A stretch of 64,000 nucleotides of DNA from CAG-390 sp045644325 (GCA_045644325.1 JAZRGT010000077.1:49100-113099), one strand, 5' to 3'. Counted from the first letter of the stretch, positions 43,515 through 52,724 are shown. Program-made: numbers and translations. The notes: a model not told the origin generated them from the letters alone.

Positions 43515-45536
43515 TTATGCTTTGGGCTCGAGACCGCACATTTTCAGCAGAGCAGCTTCATCAATAACGGGGATTCCGAGCTCGTTTGCCTTTGTCAGCT
43601 TTGATCCCGCTTCTTCTCCCGCAACGACGTATGAGGTCTTCTTTGAAACCGAGCCCGAGGTCTTTCCTCCGCGCTCCTTGATAAGTGCAGATGCCTCGCT
43701 TCTGCCCATCGTGGGAAGAGTTCCCGTCAGTACAAAGGTCAGTCCCGCAAGGCTTTCGTCAAGCGCTTTTGCGGTCGATTCCGTGAGCAAGCCCGCATCG
43801 ATAAAACGGCGGCAGAGCTCGATATTTGCCTCGTGCGAGAAGTAATCGACAACACATCTTGCCGTGATCTCGCCGAAATCCTCGATGGCGCAAAGCTCGT
43901 CGAGAGTGGCATTCATACAGCCCTCAAGAGTCCTGAATTTTTTAGCAAGTGCCGCCGCGGCGACCTCGCCGATATTGCGTATTCCGAGGGCAAAAATGAG
44001 TCTTTCAAGTCCCGCGGATTTCGATCTTTCGATAGCGTTTATCAGATTGTTTGCCGAAAGCTCGCCCATACGATCGAGCGAGGCAACGTCCTCGGCTTTC
44101 AGCGTATAGAGATCTGCGGCGTTCTTGATCAAATCCGCACCGATAAGCAGATCGACGATCTGCGGACCAAGTCCGTCGATATCCATCGCGCCGCGCGAAG
44201 CGAAATGCTCGATCGAGCGCGAAAGCTGTGCGGGGCACGCGGAATTGGTGCATCGAAGCGCTATTCCCTCCCCGCTCGATTCGTCGCGGCTGACGGGCTC
44301 ACCGCAGGAGGGGCAAATCGTGGGCATTGCAAAAGGAGTCTCACTTCCGTTGCGCCTCTCGGGCACGGCAGAAACGATCTCGGGGATGATATCACCCGCT
44401 TTTCTAACCTTTACGACGTCACCGAGCATAATTCCGCGCTCAGCGATAAATTCCGAATTGTGAAGCGTTGCGCGCGATACAGTAGTGCCGGCAAGACGGA
44501 CGGGTTCAAGCTCCGCAATCGGAGTCAGCACGCCGGTTCTGCCAACCTGAATCGAGATCGAATTAAGCTTCGTTTCCTTGACTTCGGGCGGGAATTTATA
44601 CGCCGCTGCCCACTTGGGGGTCTTTACGCCTTCGCCGAGAACAGCACGATCCGACGTCGAATCAAGCTTGATGACCACACCGTCGATATCGTATTCAAGC
44701 GAATCGCGAAGCGCGCCGAGGCGGTCGATATGATCAAAAATCTCGCGCTCGGCGGTAACGCAAACGCGCTCGGATACAACGGGAAAGCCGAGTGTCACAA
44801 GGCGGTCAAGCATCTCGGTATGACTCTCGGACATCCGTCCGTCAAGCCACAGCGAGCCCTCCTGAATATTGAAGATAAAAATATCGAGTCTGCGCGATGC
44901 CGCGATCTTGGGATCAAGCTGACGGAGCGATCCCGCCGCCGCGTTTCGGGGATTTGCCATCAAAGGCTTGCCCTCAGCTTCACGCTTTGCGTTGATCGCT
45001 TCAAGAACGCGTCTGGGCATATATACCTCACCGCGAACCGTAAAGGAAAGCGGCTCGGGAAGCGTCAGCGGGAGCGAGAAAATGGTGCGCAGATTCTGCG
45101 TTACGTCCTCTCCGACCTGACCGTCGCCGCGCGTTGCGCCCTGAATAAATATTCCTTTTTCGTATTTTAATGCAACCGAAAGACCGTCGATCTTCGGCTC
45201 GACTGACCACTTAGTCTCGCCGATAACCTTCTCAACGCCCGCAAGAAAAGCTGAAAGCTCATCAAACGAGAAAACGTCGGAGAGCGAATTCATCTGCACC
45301 GTATGCGTGACCTTCTCGAACTTATCGAGCGGTGCACCGCCGACACGTCTTGTGGGCGACGCGGGATCGAAGAACTCGGGATTTTCCTCTTCAAGCGCGA
45401 GGAGCTTGTGGTACATCAGATCGTAATCGTAGTCCGAAATCTCGGGCGCATCATCAACATAATATTTCCGCGCGTGGTAGGAAACACGGGCGCGGAGCTC
45501 TTCTATTTCTTTTTTAATTTCAATTTTATCTGCCAT
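43515..45536 (-). CDS. ligA: NAD-dependent DNA ligase
   Basis: 673 residues from ATG 45536. Ia domain (HARKYYVDDAPEISDYDYD), adenylation domain with the AMP-lysine K115 in SVEPKIDGLS, OB fold, four-Cys zinc finger (CPSC and CTNSAC), helix-hairpin-helix repeats and a C-terminal BRCT domain (GLTFVLTGTLPTMGRSEA). It seals nicks in replication and repair. The length is typical. The start at 45536 has GAGGT upstream; longer starts are less likely. Single-gene unit. Confidence 0.97.
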   Translation of the reverse strand: MADKIEIKKEIEELRARVSYHARKYYVDDAPEISDYDYDLMYHKLLALEEENPEFFDPASPTRRVGGAPLDKFEKVTHTVQMNSLSDVFSFDELSAFLAGVEKVIGETKWSVEPKIDGLSVALKYEKGIFIQGATRGDGQVGEDVTQNLRTIFSLPLTLPEPLSFTVRGEVYMPRRVLEAINAKREAEGKPLMANPRNAAAGSLRQLDPKIAASRRLDIFIFNIQEGSLWLDGRMSESHTEMLDRLVTLGFPVVSERVCVTAEREIFDHIDRLGALRDSLEYDIDGVVIKLDSTSDRAVLGEGVKTPKWAAAYKFPPEVKETKLNSISIQVGRTGVLTPIAELEPVRLAGTTVSRATLHNSEFIAERGIMLGDVVKVRKAGDIIPEIVSAVPERRNGSETPFAMPTICPSCGEPVSRDESSGEGIALRCTNSACPAQLSRSIEHFASRGAMDIDGLGPQIVDLLIGADLIKNAADLYTLKAEDVASLDRMGELSANNLINAIERSKSAGLERLIFALGIRNIGEVAAAALAKKFRTLEGCMNATLDELCAIEDFGEITARCVVDYFSHEANIELCRRFIDAGLLTESTAKALDESLAGLTFVLTGTLPTMGRSEASALIKERGGKTSGSVSKKTSYVVAGEEAGSKLTKANELGIPVIDEAALLKMCGLEPKA

Positions 45537-45675
45537 TTTTCGACACCTCATTAAAACCGCATAATTATATTATACCACTAAAATCGGCAAAAGTCAATCG
45601 AAAATCGTCATCGGCATCCTATTTCGTTATTTTGCACAAATATACAAAATTTATAAACTTTTTTTCAAAAACCTA

Positions 45676-45718
45676 TTTATTTTGCACAAAAAGTATGCTA
45701 TAATATAGGTGTACCGAG
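45676..45718 (+). promoter_or_regulatory. Extended -10 promoter and leader of hpf
   Basis: Extended -10 TGCTATAAT (45696-45704) with a weak -35 (TTTATT 45676-45681). The leader starts with a small dyad GTACC-GAGGA-GGTAC and an ACCGAGG/CTCCGAGG repeat. ATTTTGCACAAA appears twice, near 45630 and 45679. Confidence 0.5.
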
Positions 45719-45765
45719 GAGGTACAACTCCGAGGTGCACAGTTCCAATCAAGGAGGAAGAAAAC

Positions 45766-46305
45766 ATGAAAATCACCGTTGTAGGCAGACACATGAGCGT
45801 TCCCGCCGATCTGCAGGAGCTCGCCGAAAAGAAGCTTGCCAAGCTTGACAAGTATTTCGCGACCGAGGAAAAGGCGACAGTCACCTTCAGCCGCAAGCGT
45901 AACCGTGAGAACATCGAGATCACGATCGCGGCGGCAAACACTCTGTTCCGCTGTGAAACCGATGATGAGACCTTCCGCAACGCAATCGACCGCGCAGTTG
46001 ACACCATCGACCGCCAGATCCGCAAGAACAAGACCAAGCTCGAGAAGAGACTCCGCGCACAGGGTGCGGCAGTTGCAAAGGGCATAACGGAGATGGCAGA
46101 CGAACTTTCCGAGGCAACCGATTTTGTGGTACGCCGCAAGGAATTCACGCTCAAGCCTATGTCCGTCGAGGAGGCTATCCTTCAGATGAACCTCATCGGA
46201 CACGAGTTTTTCGTATTCGTTGACGACAAGTCGGGCGAGACCTGCGTTGTTTACGCAAGGCGCGACGGAGACTACGGTCTTATCGTACCCGAGCATAAGG
46301 AATAA
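45766..46305 (+). CDS. hpf: Long-form ribosome hibernation promoting factor
   Basis: 179 residues from ATG 45766 (AAGGAGG upstream). The N-terminal ~100 residues are the HPF/RaiA fold (MKITVVGRHMSVPADLQELA, EITIAAANTLFRCETDDE). A linker leads to the ~55-residue C-terminal dimerisation domain (VVRRKEFTLKPMSVEEAILQ, FFVFVDDKSGETCVVYARRDG). The long form joins two 70S ribosomes into 100S dimers in resting cells. It is followed by its own terminator. Confidence 0.96.
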   Translation: MKITVVGRHMSVPADLQELAEKKLAKLDKYFATEEKATVTFSRKRNRENIEITIAAANTLFRCETDDETFRNAIDRAVDTIDRQIRKNKTKLEKRLRAQGAAVAKGITEMADELSEATDFVVRRKEFTLKPMSVEEAILQMNLIGHEFFVFVDDKSGETCVVYARRDGDYGLIVPEHKE

Positions 46306-46313
46306 ATAGATAT

Positions 46314-46348
46314 TCGGGGTTGTCCTTGGACAGCCCCGAGGTTTTGTT
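46314..46348 (+). terminator. Rho-independent terminator of hpf
   Basis: CGGGGTTGTCC and GGACAGCCCCG (one G-T pair) with a TT loop, then GAGGTTTTGTTT. Confidence 0.85.
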
Positions 46349-46349
46349 T

Positions 46350-46755
46350 CTACTGTCGGCTGCGCCGAATGATAATGTATTTGCCTTCGGCAAATGTCGA
46401 CTCTGTCTCGGCGGCTAAACACCGCCGTTTTCCAAAGGAAAACCGACAGAGCCGCTCGCTTTGCGAGAGTGATAATTTGCCTTCGGCAAAATGAAAGGTT
46501 AATTTACTCGCGTTGCTCGGAAATTTTCCAATTTAAGATCAAACAACAGCGTGAAAGTTTTGGAAGATTCTTAAGGAACTTTTTTCAAAAAGTTCCTTAA
46601 GTCGCGCTCCTCAGAGCAGCGAAATACTCTCCGTGCTTGAACAGACTGCGCCCCGCAGGCTGTTCGGAAGGAGTAAAACCTCCCCTTGCGGGAGGTTTTT
46701 GCTCCTTCACTCTTTTGAAAAACGAAATCCCCCGATGAGCGTCGGGGGATTTTGA
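46350..46755. repeat. Repeat-rich region between hpf and the lipoprotein block
   Basis: No gene seen. It holds several TTTGCC(TTCG)GGCAAA-type small hairpins (around 46380 and 46490), a GACTCTGT...CCGTTTTCCAAAGGAAAA segment similar to 37871-37920, the 32-bp palindrome at 46570-46601 that begins CTTAAGGAAC, an AAAACCTCCC/GGGAGGTTTT hairpin (46675-46700), and at 46725-46754 an AAATCCCCCGA/TCGGGGGATTT terminator for the minus-strand gene at 46756. Confidence 0.7.
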
Positions 46756-47235
46756 TCAATAATCTAATTCTATTCCGTAAAAAACAAGCGTAATACCAAC
46801 GGTGTCGCCGTTGATGTCTTCAAATGAAAAATCGCGGTATTGATAGAGACTGTCACGTTCCTCGGGTAGGCAGGATGTATCTATCCATTGATAAAGGAGG
46901 TGTTCTCCGTTATCGTGTGAGGCGTGATACCATCCGTCATCCGTGATACCGTTTGTCGGCGGGAACGGCGAAGAATCGAGTACACGGTATTTTCCGTCCT
47001 TTTCCTTCATCTGACAGGAAACAAATTTGTATGGCAACATATTGGGGGTAAAAGCAGCGTAAAGTGTCAGTTCATCGGAAAATTCAATCGTGCAAAGCTC
47101 GGAATACTTGTCAAATGTATTGCCGTATACTGCAAGAAACGCCTCTTCGCAAGTATCGTAATATTCCGGATTTCCGCCGCAGCCTTGCAAAAGGAAAGCA
47201 AGTATAAGGAAAAGCGAGACCAATATTTTTTTCAT
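46756..47235 (-). CDS. Putative lipoprotein next to an ABC transporter
   Basis: 159 residues, lipobox LLQGC (Cys 19). The mature part begins GGNPEYYDTCEEAFLAVYG, includes FTPNMLPYKFVSCQMKEKDG and PTNGITDDGWYHAS, and is followed by a terminator. Function unknown. It lies 24 bases after the FtsX-like permease gene, so it is the last gene of the ABC operon. Confidence 0.75.
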   Translation of the reverse strand: MKKILVSLFLILAFLLQGCGGNPEYYDTCEEAFLAVYGNTFDKYSELCTIEFSDELTLYAAFTPNMLPYKFVSCQMKEKDGKYRVLDSSPFPPTNGITDDGWYHASHDNGEHLLYQWIDTSCLPEERDSLYQYRDFSFEDINGDTVGITLVFYGIELDY

Positions 47236-47259
47236 ATCGTATGCTCCTTGAAAACTATA

Positions 47260-48363
47260 TTATTTGAGCGCCATTTCAAAGTAAAAGTTTATGACAAATG
47301 CGCTGAACAGAAAAATGACGAATGCTTTCGAAAATACGCTCCTTAATTCAAGAAATATCATTTTCTTGACGTCCGATTCGGTCATACCTATCGAGAGATA
47401 GATACGCGCGGAGTCCTTTCGGGCAGTGATTTGTATACGAGCCATTAAAAAGGCTTGCATCAGACCGATGCAGGTGAGGGCAAGAAAGCATACGCAAAAA
47501 AACAACAGAATACTGTCGGTTGCTTCAAGAACGGCTGCGGCGGTGTCGATACCGTCGAATGGGTTGGTATCGAGAACAACCTCGGTGTCCCCGATATGGT
47601 AAAAGATCAAAACTATCAGTATCGGGTAGATTGCCGCCGACGCAAAGGTCAAGGCAATTCCGTTATATATTTTCGAGTGATATTCAATACTCTTCTTCGC
47701 CAGACGTCTGAGAAGGGATTGATTCCTGAAGGTCTGCGACTGACGGTAGCCGTGGCGTTCCTCGGAGGCTTTTGCGTTTTGTTTTCTGACCTCTCCGATA
47801 ACCGCGCGTCTTTTGAGCTTGATTCCGGGCAGAAAATTACACACGGAGATCAACAGCATTGCCGCCACGGTTATCAGCCAAGCCAACGCCGTATATTCCA
47901 CTATGTATAAATCCTGCTCGCCCGATGCACCCACGAATTTATTCGCTGTTGCTATGCCGGGAATAATTCCGATCAATACTCCGATAACTACGGGCGGAGC
48001 GGAAAGTATCATCATATCGAGAAAAACAAGATTGTTCTTTTGACGAGCCGTTGCGCCTATGCTTGTAAGTACGGCAAGTGAATGCGCAATCTCACCGCGT
48101 TTCATAACGGAATGAACTCTTACCGTCAAAAACGTTATGAGCGACAGGACGGTAACGGTCGTATTCATACATATTCTTACGTCGCTCAAAAAATTTCCAA
48201 ACGGCAGATCGTCTGCGGCGTTGGGAACCAAAATAGTTTGAAGCTCGAAGAACAGAATAAAAGAGATCATTGTAACCGAAAAGGTCAGCGCGAAGGCGGA
48301 CAAAAGATTTTTTCTCCAATTTCGCGCAATCCTTCGCAGAGCGATCTTGGTGATCGGAGTCAT
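47260..48363 (-). CDS. FtsX-family ABC permease without a large outer domain
   Basis: 367 residues with about six or seven membrane helices and no large extracytoplasmic domain. The N-terminus (MTPITKIALRRIARNWRKNL) is the usual cytosolic amphipathic start of FtsX/MacB permeases. Its ATPase gene ends 2 bases upstream. Typical BceB-like permeases are near 650 residues with a 200-residue outer loop, so this is a reduced form. It probably moves lipids, lipoproteins or peptides, or transmits a signal; sequence does not decide. Confidence 0.82.
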   Translation of the reverse strand: MTPITKIALRRIARNWRKNLLSAFALTFSVTMISFILFFELQTILVPNAADDLPFGNFLSDVRICMNTTVTVLSLITFLTVRVHSVMKRGEIAHSLAVLTSIGATARQKNNLVFLDMMILSAPPVVIGVLIGIIPGIATANKFVGASGEQDLYIVEYTALAWLITVAAMLLISVCNFLPGIKLKRRAVIGEVRKQNAKASEERHGYRQSQTFRNQSLLRRLAKKSIEYHSKIYNGIALTFASAAIYPILIVLIFYHIGDTEVVLDTNPFDGIDTAAAVLEATDSILLFFCVCFLALTCIGLMQAFLMARIQITARKDSARIYLSIGMTESDVKKMIFLELRSVFSKAFVIFLFSAFVINFYFEMALK

Positions 48364-48365
48364 TC

Positions 48366-49037
48366 TTATTGCCTCCTGTCACTTGAGATTTTCCCGTCGG
48401 ATATCGTAATGACGCGTTCAGCCTCGCGCGCGACGCTTTCGCTATGCGTTACGACCAAAACCGTGGTACCGCTTTCCTTGTTCATTTCTTTAAGCAAACT
48501 TAGGATCTCATCACCGTTCTCGGCATCGAGATTTCCAGTCGGCTCGTCGGCGAGGATCAGCGAAGGCTTGTTATATAAAGCTCTTGCGATGGCAACGCGC
48601 TGTTGCTGACCGCCGGACAAAGCGGTTGGGTAAGCATTTTCTCTGCCGTCAAGACCGACGGTTTTTAATATGCTTGCAAGCCATTCGCGGTCGACTGTGC
48701 CACCGTCAAGCTCTGTAGGGAGCGTGATGTTTTCGCTGATGTTGAGTTCGGGAATGAGATTGTAAAACTGATATATGATGCCGATTTTTTGTCGGCGGAG
48801 CTTCGCCGTTTGCTTGCTTGAGAGCTTAACGATATCTGTGCCGTCGAGAAGGATGCTTCCGCTGTCGGGAATATCGAGCCCGCCGATCATGTTGAGAAGC
48901 GTGGATTTCCCCGAGCCCGACTTGCCGACGATCGCGATAAATTCGCCGTCCGACACATCAAAAGATACGCCGTCAAGCGCGGTGATCTCGCCGTCGACAG
49001 TGGAATATTTCTTTTTAAGTCCGCTGATTTTAAGCAT
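48366..49037 (-). CDS. ABC transporter ATPase of MacB/LolD type
   Basis: 223 residues from ATG 49037 (AAGGAG, 6 bases upstream). Walker A VGKSGSGKST, signature LSGGQQQRVAIARAL, Walker B LILADEPTGNLDAENG, and H-loop VVTHSESVA. The ADEPTGNLD block is typical of the FtsX-partner ATPases. It is the first gene of a three-gene operon with an own promoter inside the end of the upstream lipoprotein gene. Confidence 0.95.
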   Translation of the reverse strand: MLKISGLKKKYSTVDGEITALDGVSFDVSDGEFIAIVGKSGSGKSTLLNMIGGLDIPDSGSILLDGTDIVKLSSKQTAKLRRQKIGIIYQFYNLIPELNISENITLPTELDGGTVDREWLASILKTVGLDGRENAYPTALSGGQQQRVAIARALYNKPSLILADEPTGNLDAENGDEILSLLKEMNKESGTTVLVVTHSESVAREAERVITISDGKISSDRRQ

Positions 49038-49072
49038 CACTGTCTCCTTGTTAGTTTAGTATGGTCAATTCA

Positions 49073-49101
49073 ATTATATCACGAGACACGTGGATTGTCA
49101 A
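49073..49101 (-). promoter_or_regulatory. Sigma-A promoter of the ABC-FtsX operon
   Basis: On the minus strand TTGACA (49101-49096) and TATAAT (49078-49073) with a 17-bp spacer. The -35 overlaps the stop of the upstream lipoprotein gene, so the operon can be expressed on its own. Confidence 0.8.
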
Positions 49102-49613
49102 TAAACTATTCCGAAATGATTGGTAACCTCCGCATAGATTGTTATTGCGTCGCGTGAGAAGGTAAAACGGAAATTATCCTTTTCGGCGCGTAGGGCAGTA
49201 CCCGATTCGGTGACTGTAAAGCCTTCGGCGGTCATAACGCTTTTGATTTCTTCGGCAGTTGAAGAGATTGAAAGTCCGTAGACCCGGACGTCGGGGTCGG
49301 TTATCTCGATACGCGTAACGTGGCGCGAATTATTTGAATAGTCGGGATAGTTGGTCACGGTGTAGATCACGCAATGCTCGGGGTCGACCTGCTGACCGTT
49401 TTCGTCAATCGTGGGAACGTAGCCTATGCCATAGTATTCTCTGCCGCCCATAATACCGTATTTTTGCTGATGCCCCGAAAAGTCGAAATCGTCCACGTTT
49501 TCGGCGATCCAGAATTCGAGATCGTGTTCAGCCTCACGCAAGCGGCTCCCGCAGGATGAAAAGATCGTCATGCAGAGGGCAAGCACAAGCAGAGCAAATA
49601 GAATTCTTTTCAT
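49098..49613 (-). CDS. Putative lipoprotein, array member
   Basis: 171 residues from ATG 49613; lipobox FSSC (Cys 21 or so), then RLREAEHDLEFWIAENVDDFD. Acidic, beta-rich, ending NHFGIVY. It belongs to a run of short lipoprotein genes on this strand, 8 bases after the previous one. I recognise no domain. Confidence 0.72.
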   Translation of the reverse strand: MKRILFALLVLALCMTIFSSCGSRLREAEHDLEFWIAENVDDFDFSGHQQKYGIMGGREYYGIGYVPTIDENGQQVDPEHCVIYTVTNYPDYSNNSRHVTRIEITDPDVRVYGLSISSTAEEIKSVMTAEGFTVTESGTALRAEKDNFRFTFSRDAITIYAEVTNHFGIVY

Positions 49614-49621
49614 TTTCAGCC

Positions 49622-50146
49622 TCATTTCTCGGTTCTGAAGGCGTAATAGACCGTTCCGCTGTACTTTTCGCCCGACCAGGTAGCGATGACCTCGTAGAGA
49701 TAATCGCCCGCCTTAACCTCAATAATCCCATCGCTTACCTTGACCGTCTCGTAATCGTCATAGTCGGTTGCATTCGGATCATACCGCTTGACGGTGATCT
49801 TCGTCGGACGTCCCTCGAAGCTGAGCGTCAGCGAGGTTTTCTTTTTCAGCGTGATCGCGGGAATGCTTTCGCGTAAATCGAGAGGATGGGGACTGTCGGT
49901 ATTCACTCCGTTGCTTATGCCGTCCTCGCCTTCGACTATCCAGGAAGAGGTTCCGCGCCAAGCTTTGATGCGCGTATCACCGTCACGGGCGAAAAGGGCG
50001 GGCGGCTCCTTCGGGAAGCTCGTCAGATTTTCGCTGAACGTAACGTCAAGATCGACGGGCTCTTCGGACTGCTCGGCACATCCCGAAAAAGCGGATACGC
50101 AGATTATTGCGGTAAGTATTAAAATCAATATTCGTTTCATATTCAT
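49622..50146 (-). CDS. Putative lipoprotein, array member
   Basis: 174 residues, GGAG 6 bases before ATG 50146. Lipobox FSGC in the signal peptide. The mature part has an Ig-like strand pattern (SLTLSFEGRPTKITVKRYDP, IIEVKAGDYLYEVIATWSG), similar to domains that add beta-sandwiches to surface proteins. Function unknown. Cotranscribed with its neighbours (16 and 8 bases apart). Confidence 0.72.
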   Translation of the reverse strand: MNMKRILILILTAIICVSAFSGCAEQSEEPVDLDVTFSENLTSFPKEPPALFARDGDTRIKAWRGTSSWIVEGEDGISNGVNTDSPHPLDLRESIPAITLKKKTSLTLSFEGRPTKITVKRYDPNATDYDDYETVKVSDGIIEVKAGDYLYEVIATWSGEKYSGTVYYAFRTEK

Positions 50147-50162
50147 AATACGCTCCTTTCGT

Positions 50163-50894
50163 TTATTTCAAAGAAAACTGCGCCCAAAATTCCTCGTTCA
50201 CAACTCCGCCGAAATCGGTCAGCGTAATTATAACGCCTTCCCGAAAGAAGGTAAACATTCTTTTTTCCGAGTCATTGAGTTCGTAAATCAGCATACTGAC
50301 CTCGCCCTCGGCTATTCGAACGTCCTTCATATACACGTTTTTGTAGCTCGGTCTTTCCTTCCAATTGTCGAGATTGACCGCGTTCGGTGCGATAGATTCG
50401 AGAATTTCGGAGGCGTTTTTCGAGTAGTCGACGTCAATTCCGAGACATTCGGGATAGGCGAGTTGAACGTTCACCCGTTCGCCGTCAACAAGGCAGTGAT
50501 ACCATATCCACGGCATACCGTAGAGTTCTCTGACGAAAAAGGTGATGTTCGAGAAGCCTTCCTTGTTTTGATAGGGGAGAGGCTTGCCGTCCGACATCGG
50601 CTGAGGAAAAGCCTTGTCGGCTTTGACCTTGTCAACAAAACGAGTGTACGTCTCGCCGAGCAAGGCTTTCATACCCTGAATCGTATATGAGCTTTTTGAG
50701 AGATCGTACTCGCGAAAAGCCTTTATCATTTCCTTGTAGCTGTTGAAGTCAAATGTCGTCTGATACAGCCCCGGCGAGGCTTCGCCGCCATTCGGCATGA
50801 CCGCGACATCGTAGAAATCGGGTTCTTGGATGCAACCCGAAAGAGCGGGCAGACAGATGGCGACTGTCAGAATTACAACGAATATCCGTTTCAT
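50163..50894 (-). CDS. Putative lipoprotein, array member
   Basis: 243 residues; start at 50894 gives a clean signal peptide (MKRIFVVILTVAICLPALSG, Cys 21). Mature part with YRELYGMPWIWYHCLVDGER-like segments and a C-terminal strand pair (YELNDSEKRMFTFFREGVII). No domain recognised. Second gene of the operon that begins at 51811. Confidence 0.72.
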   Translation of the reverse strand: MKRIFVVILTVAICLPALSGCIQEPDFYDVAVMPNGGEASPGLYQTTFDFNSYKEMIKAFREYDLSKSSYTIQGMKALLGETYTRFVDKVKADKAFPQPMSDGKPLPYQNKEGFSNITFFVRELYGMPWIWYHCLVDGERVNVQLAYPECLGIDVDYSKNASEILESIAPNAVNLDNWKERPSYKNVYMKDVRIAEGEVSMLIYELNDSEKRMFTFFREGVIITLTDFGGVVNEEFWAQFSLK

Positions 50895-50911
50895 AAATCG
50901 TACACTTCCTT

Positions 50912-51811
50912 TTATTGCAACGAGCAAATGCGCTCCGCGAAAAATTTGTGATCGTGGTCGATACCGCACCCTCCGCCGAAAACGCTTTCGTACTTAACGA
51001 TGATCTCGGTGTGCAGACAGAGATAGCCCTCGCTGTCGATGGTGAGATAGAAGCCGCTGCTTTCATCGTATTTCTCGATCTGCTCGGTCAGCTTTTCTTC
51101 CGCCGCGCGGATCTTTTCCTCGGTCGCGTAGGGCAGATAAGCGGCGTACTCGCCATAGTCTCCGTATATTGATTCTACGGTTCTGTCCTCATTAACTCTT
51201 ACGGTGTAGGATTCGTATGTCCTGTATTTGCCGATCATCAGCGTGTATTCGACGCTGTATCCGCCATTCTTGTTTTTGTTAATTCTGACTTTGTAATTAG
51301 TAAGAGATTCGATCGGGAATTTATTCAGTATTTCGGCATCGGCAAGCTCGATCACCGCAAGCTCCTCCTCGGTCGGCGGAGCACCGAGATAAAGCAGCAT
51401 CTCAAAGGTCGCACTTTCTCCGGCAAACGGAACCGAAAGGTTGTAAAAGCCTTCACGCGAGAACTCGTCGGTGTAGAACTCATAGGTATACTGCGCCGTC
51501 TGTCCGTTCTCAAAAATGCGCTCGGTCGCGTCATCCGTGCTGACGTGCGGGAGTGTATTCAAGGTATAATTGACGTCGTATTTCGAATAGAGCTTCGCCG
51601 GACCGAAAAGATCGGTGGGCGAGCCCGTGTAACGGTAGTTCTTGCCGTTGTTGGTGACCGTGACCGTGATGCGGATCGTATCCCCCTGCAAGAACTCACC
51701 CTTTTCGAGCTTGTATTCAAACTCCCAAGGGGATTCCCCCGTCGGCTTGCAGGATGTCAAAGCCGAAGCAAGCAACAGCAGAGAAAGACATATTGATATA
51801 ATTCGTTTCAT
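50912..51811 (-). CDS. Lipoprotein with Ig-like N-terminal domain
   Basis: 299 residues from ATG 51811 (GGGAGG upstream). Lipobox LTSC (Cys 21). Residues ~32-150 resemble the Ig-like domain of the lipoproteins at 54172, 56470 and 57375: EFEYKLEKGEFLQGDTIRITVTVTN-type start with YRYTGSPTD. The C-terminal half is different (EEKLTEQIEKYDES, then GYLCLHTEIIVKYES and GGGCGIDHDH). First gene of a four-gene lipoprotein operon (with 50163, 49622, 49098). Function unknown. Confidence 0.78.
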   Translation of the reverse strand: MKRIISICLSLLLLASALTSCKPTGESPWEFEYKLEKGEFLQGDTIRITVTVTNNGKNYRYTGSPTDLFGPAKLYSKYDVNYTLNTLPHVSTDDATERIFENGQTAQYTYEFYTDEFSREGFYNLSVPFAGESATFEMLLYLGAPPTEEELAVIELADAEILNKFPIESLTNYKVRINKNKNGGYSVEYTLMIGKYRTYESYTVRVNEDRTVESIYGDYGEYAAYLPYATEEKIRAAEEKLTEQIEKYDESSGFYLTIDSEGYLCLHTEIIVKYESVFGGGCGIDHDHKFFAERICSLQ

Positions 51812-52155
51812 AGTTTTCCTCCCATAATAATTAATATAACACGATAACCGAACCAAGAGCCGCAAATGACGGCACGCTTGCGTGCTCGACAGCCCCTATC
51901 AGCACGAAATTATTGAACCGATATAATACAGAACAGACGTTAAAGTTTAATTAAATTGATTAAATGCATATCAAAATTTCAATTGGGCTCGGGACGTCGA
52001 GGGCGCCGTCCCCTACTAGCTCGCAATAAAAATCGACTGTAAAATATGATCCCATCCCCGTGATTCAATTATAATTCTGAAATCTTTGAGCCTTGTGCGA
52101 GGAAATTATCCAAGCTTCGCAAAACGTTTGCTAATACCGTATTCTGCATAATCGG
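51812..52155. repeat. Leader with duplicated sequence and repeat arms
   Basis: The first ~90 bases of this gap (CCTCCCATAAT..., ACACGATAACCGAA, GACGGCACGCTTGCGTG, CAGCACGAAAT) closely match the leader at 52560-52660, so upstream segments of two lipoprotein genes are duplicated. A solo arm of the GTAGGGACCG-type family (GGGACGTCGAGGGCGCCGTC) lies at about 51980-52018. No gene seen in the rest. Confidence 0.7.
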
Positions 52156-52557
52156 TTATTGCTTTTGATTCAGATTCTCAAGCAACTGCTTAAAAAACTG
52201 CGCTTCTTCAGTCTTCATCAGATACCACTCACCGTCATCTATCCTGATCTCGTCATCGAAAAGATACACGGTAGTAGCGGTTCCGTTTTCGTATTCAATA
52301 GAAATAACCCAAGTCAGACCGCCTTTGCCGAGTCCGAACAAACGCGGAGTTAAATTCAAGTCAGAAAGATAATCAACGATCGCGCGTGCATCATCACCCG
52401 TAAAAGAATATTCATAGCCGTAGAACTCCGGCAGTGTCGTTACGGAGATGCTTTTTATTTCGTTTTCATTTAAATCTTTTAACTTTTTCGGTGTGCATCC
52501 CGAAAGAGTGGGAATGCATAGGGCAAGGATAAGGATTGATAATAAAATCCGTTTCAT
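52156..52557 (-). CDS. Putative small lipoprotein, array member
   Basis: 133 residues, GGAGG upstream. Signal peptide with lipobox LSGC (Cys 21); KKLKDLNENEIKSISVTTLP follows. It has a compact alpha-beta pattern with a Gln-rich C-terminus and no recognised domain. Single gene with a leader duplicated from the 50912 gene. Confidence 0.75.
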   Translation of the reverse strand: MKRILLSILILALCIPTLSGCTPKKLKDLNENEIKSISVTTLPEFYGYEYSFTGDDARAIVDYLSDLNLTPRLFGLGKGGLTWVISIEYENGTATTVYLFDDEIRIDDGEWYLMKTEEAQFFKQLLENLNQKQ

Positions 52558-52724
52558 AGCTTACCTCCCATAATTTTTTAAACTAACGCGATAACCGAAG
52601 CACGAGCCGTAGGGGACGGCACGCTTGCGTGACTCGACAGTCCCGGACAGCACGAAATATAAAAATTATCAAAACCCGGGAACGAATAATTAAATTTAAC
52701 CCGTAGTACAATTTAGCAAAAAAT

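Noticed and set aside
43833..45170. Long plus-strand open frame
   Set aside because: Opposite ligA; no recognisable domain and Arg/His/Leu-rich antisense composition.
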